Shown here: positions 6,284 through 6,285 of the stretch, one piece after another
How the letters are laid out: each line of letters starts with the position of its first letter
Position numbering within the stretch: position 1 is the first letter of the stretch
NCBI GenBank assembly: GCA_001804025.1
Contig: MHFC01000069.1
Location: 1-6,285, forward strand
Source: Omnitrophica bacterium GWA2_52_8
GTDB taxonomy: Bacteria > Omnitrophota > Omnitrophia > Omnitrophales > Aquincolibacteriaceae
Direction: 5' to 3'
Length of the DNA: 6,285 nt
Made by a program: the position numbers and the translations under genes
The notes under the pieces: generated by a model
Seen by the model: only the letters and a program-made list of their open reading frames with translations
Database searches by the model: none
What the model was told of the DNA's origin: nothing

Positions 6284-6285
6284 AG

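Larger units (their letters stand above)
5066..6285 (-). mobile_element. IS4-family insertion sequence, upstream end outside the window
   Basis: The element is defined by its single intact transposase gene. On the downstream side, CGGGACAGCAGTGG (5066-5079, minus strand) follows the stop codon at once, which is typical of an IS whose gene runs almost to its terminal repeat. I take this as the probable end, but it is unproven because the partner repeat lies beyond 6285. No CTGTCCCG-like sequence appears in the visible leader, so the other end is not inside the window. By eye the element is more AT-rich than the operon genes, which fits independent acquisition. Target duplications cannot be checked here. 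Confidence 0.75.

Overview
The window comes from a bacterial genome I cannot place more precisely. It has compact same-strand gene packing, Shine-Dalgarno sites and Sec-type signal peptides. Secreted von Willebrand A (VWA) proteins carrying the SDG-x-ETC signature occur in many environmental Gram-negative lineages, but that is not enough to name a phylum. All supported genes lie on the minus strand, so the region reads from right to left.

Region by region, in transcription order: (1) About 5066 to beyond 6285 is an insertion sequence with an intact IS4-family DDE transposase (5080-6249). Its start codon and ribosome-binding site sit in a strong inverted repeat at the window edge. The upstream end of the element lies outside the window. 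(2) About 4978-5066 is a short non-coding stretch with a weak promoter candidate. (3) 4573-4977 encodes a small protein with four hydrophobic segments. (4) 2872-4551 encodes a secreted VWA protein with a complete MIDAS and two tandem discoidin-like (F5/8 type C-like) domains. (5) 433-2853 encodes a large secreted protein. It has long coiled coils, two hydrophobic stretches, an Ig-like beta region, and a C-terminal VWA domain that stops right after its third MIDAS element. (6) 1-436 is the 5' part of another secreted beta-rich protein. It overlaps the preceding gene by an ATGA and runs off the left edge.

Genes 3 to 6 are separated by 21 nt, 18 nt (27 nt with the alternative start) and a 4-nt overlap, so they look like one operon. 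Three of its four products have signal peptides and the fourth is a membrane protein, so the unit probably works in or outside the envelope. Metal-dependent adhesion through two MIDAS sites plus carbohydrate- or surface-binding beta domains is a reasonable guess. No known system is recognised with certainty. The IS points into the operon from immediately upstream and may have replaced its native promoter region. No RNA genes or CRISPR arrays were seen, and no gene-free stretch exceeds about 100 bases.
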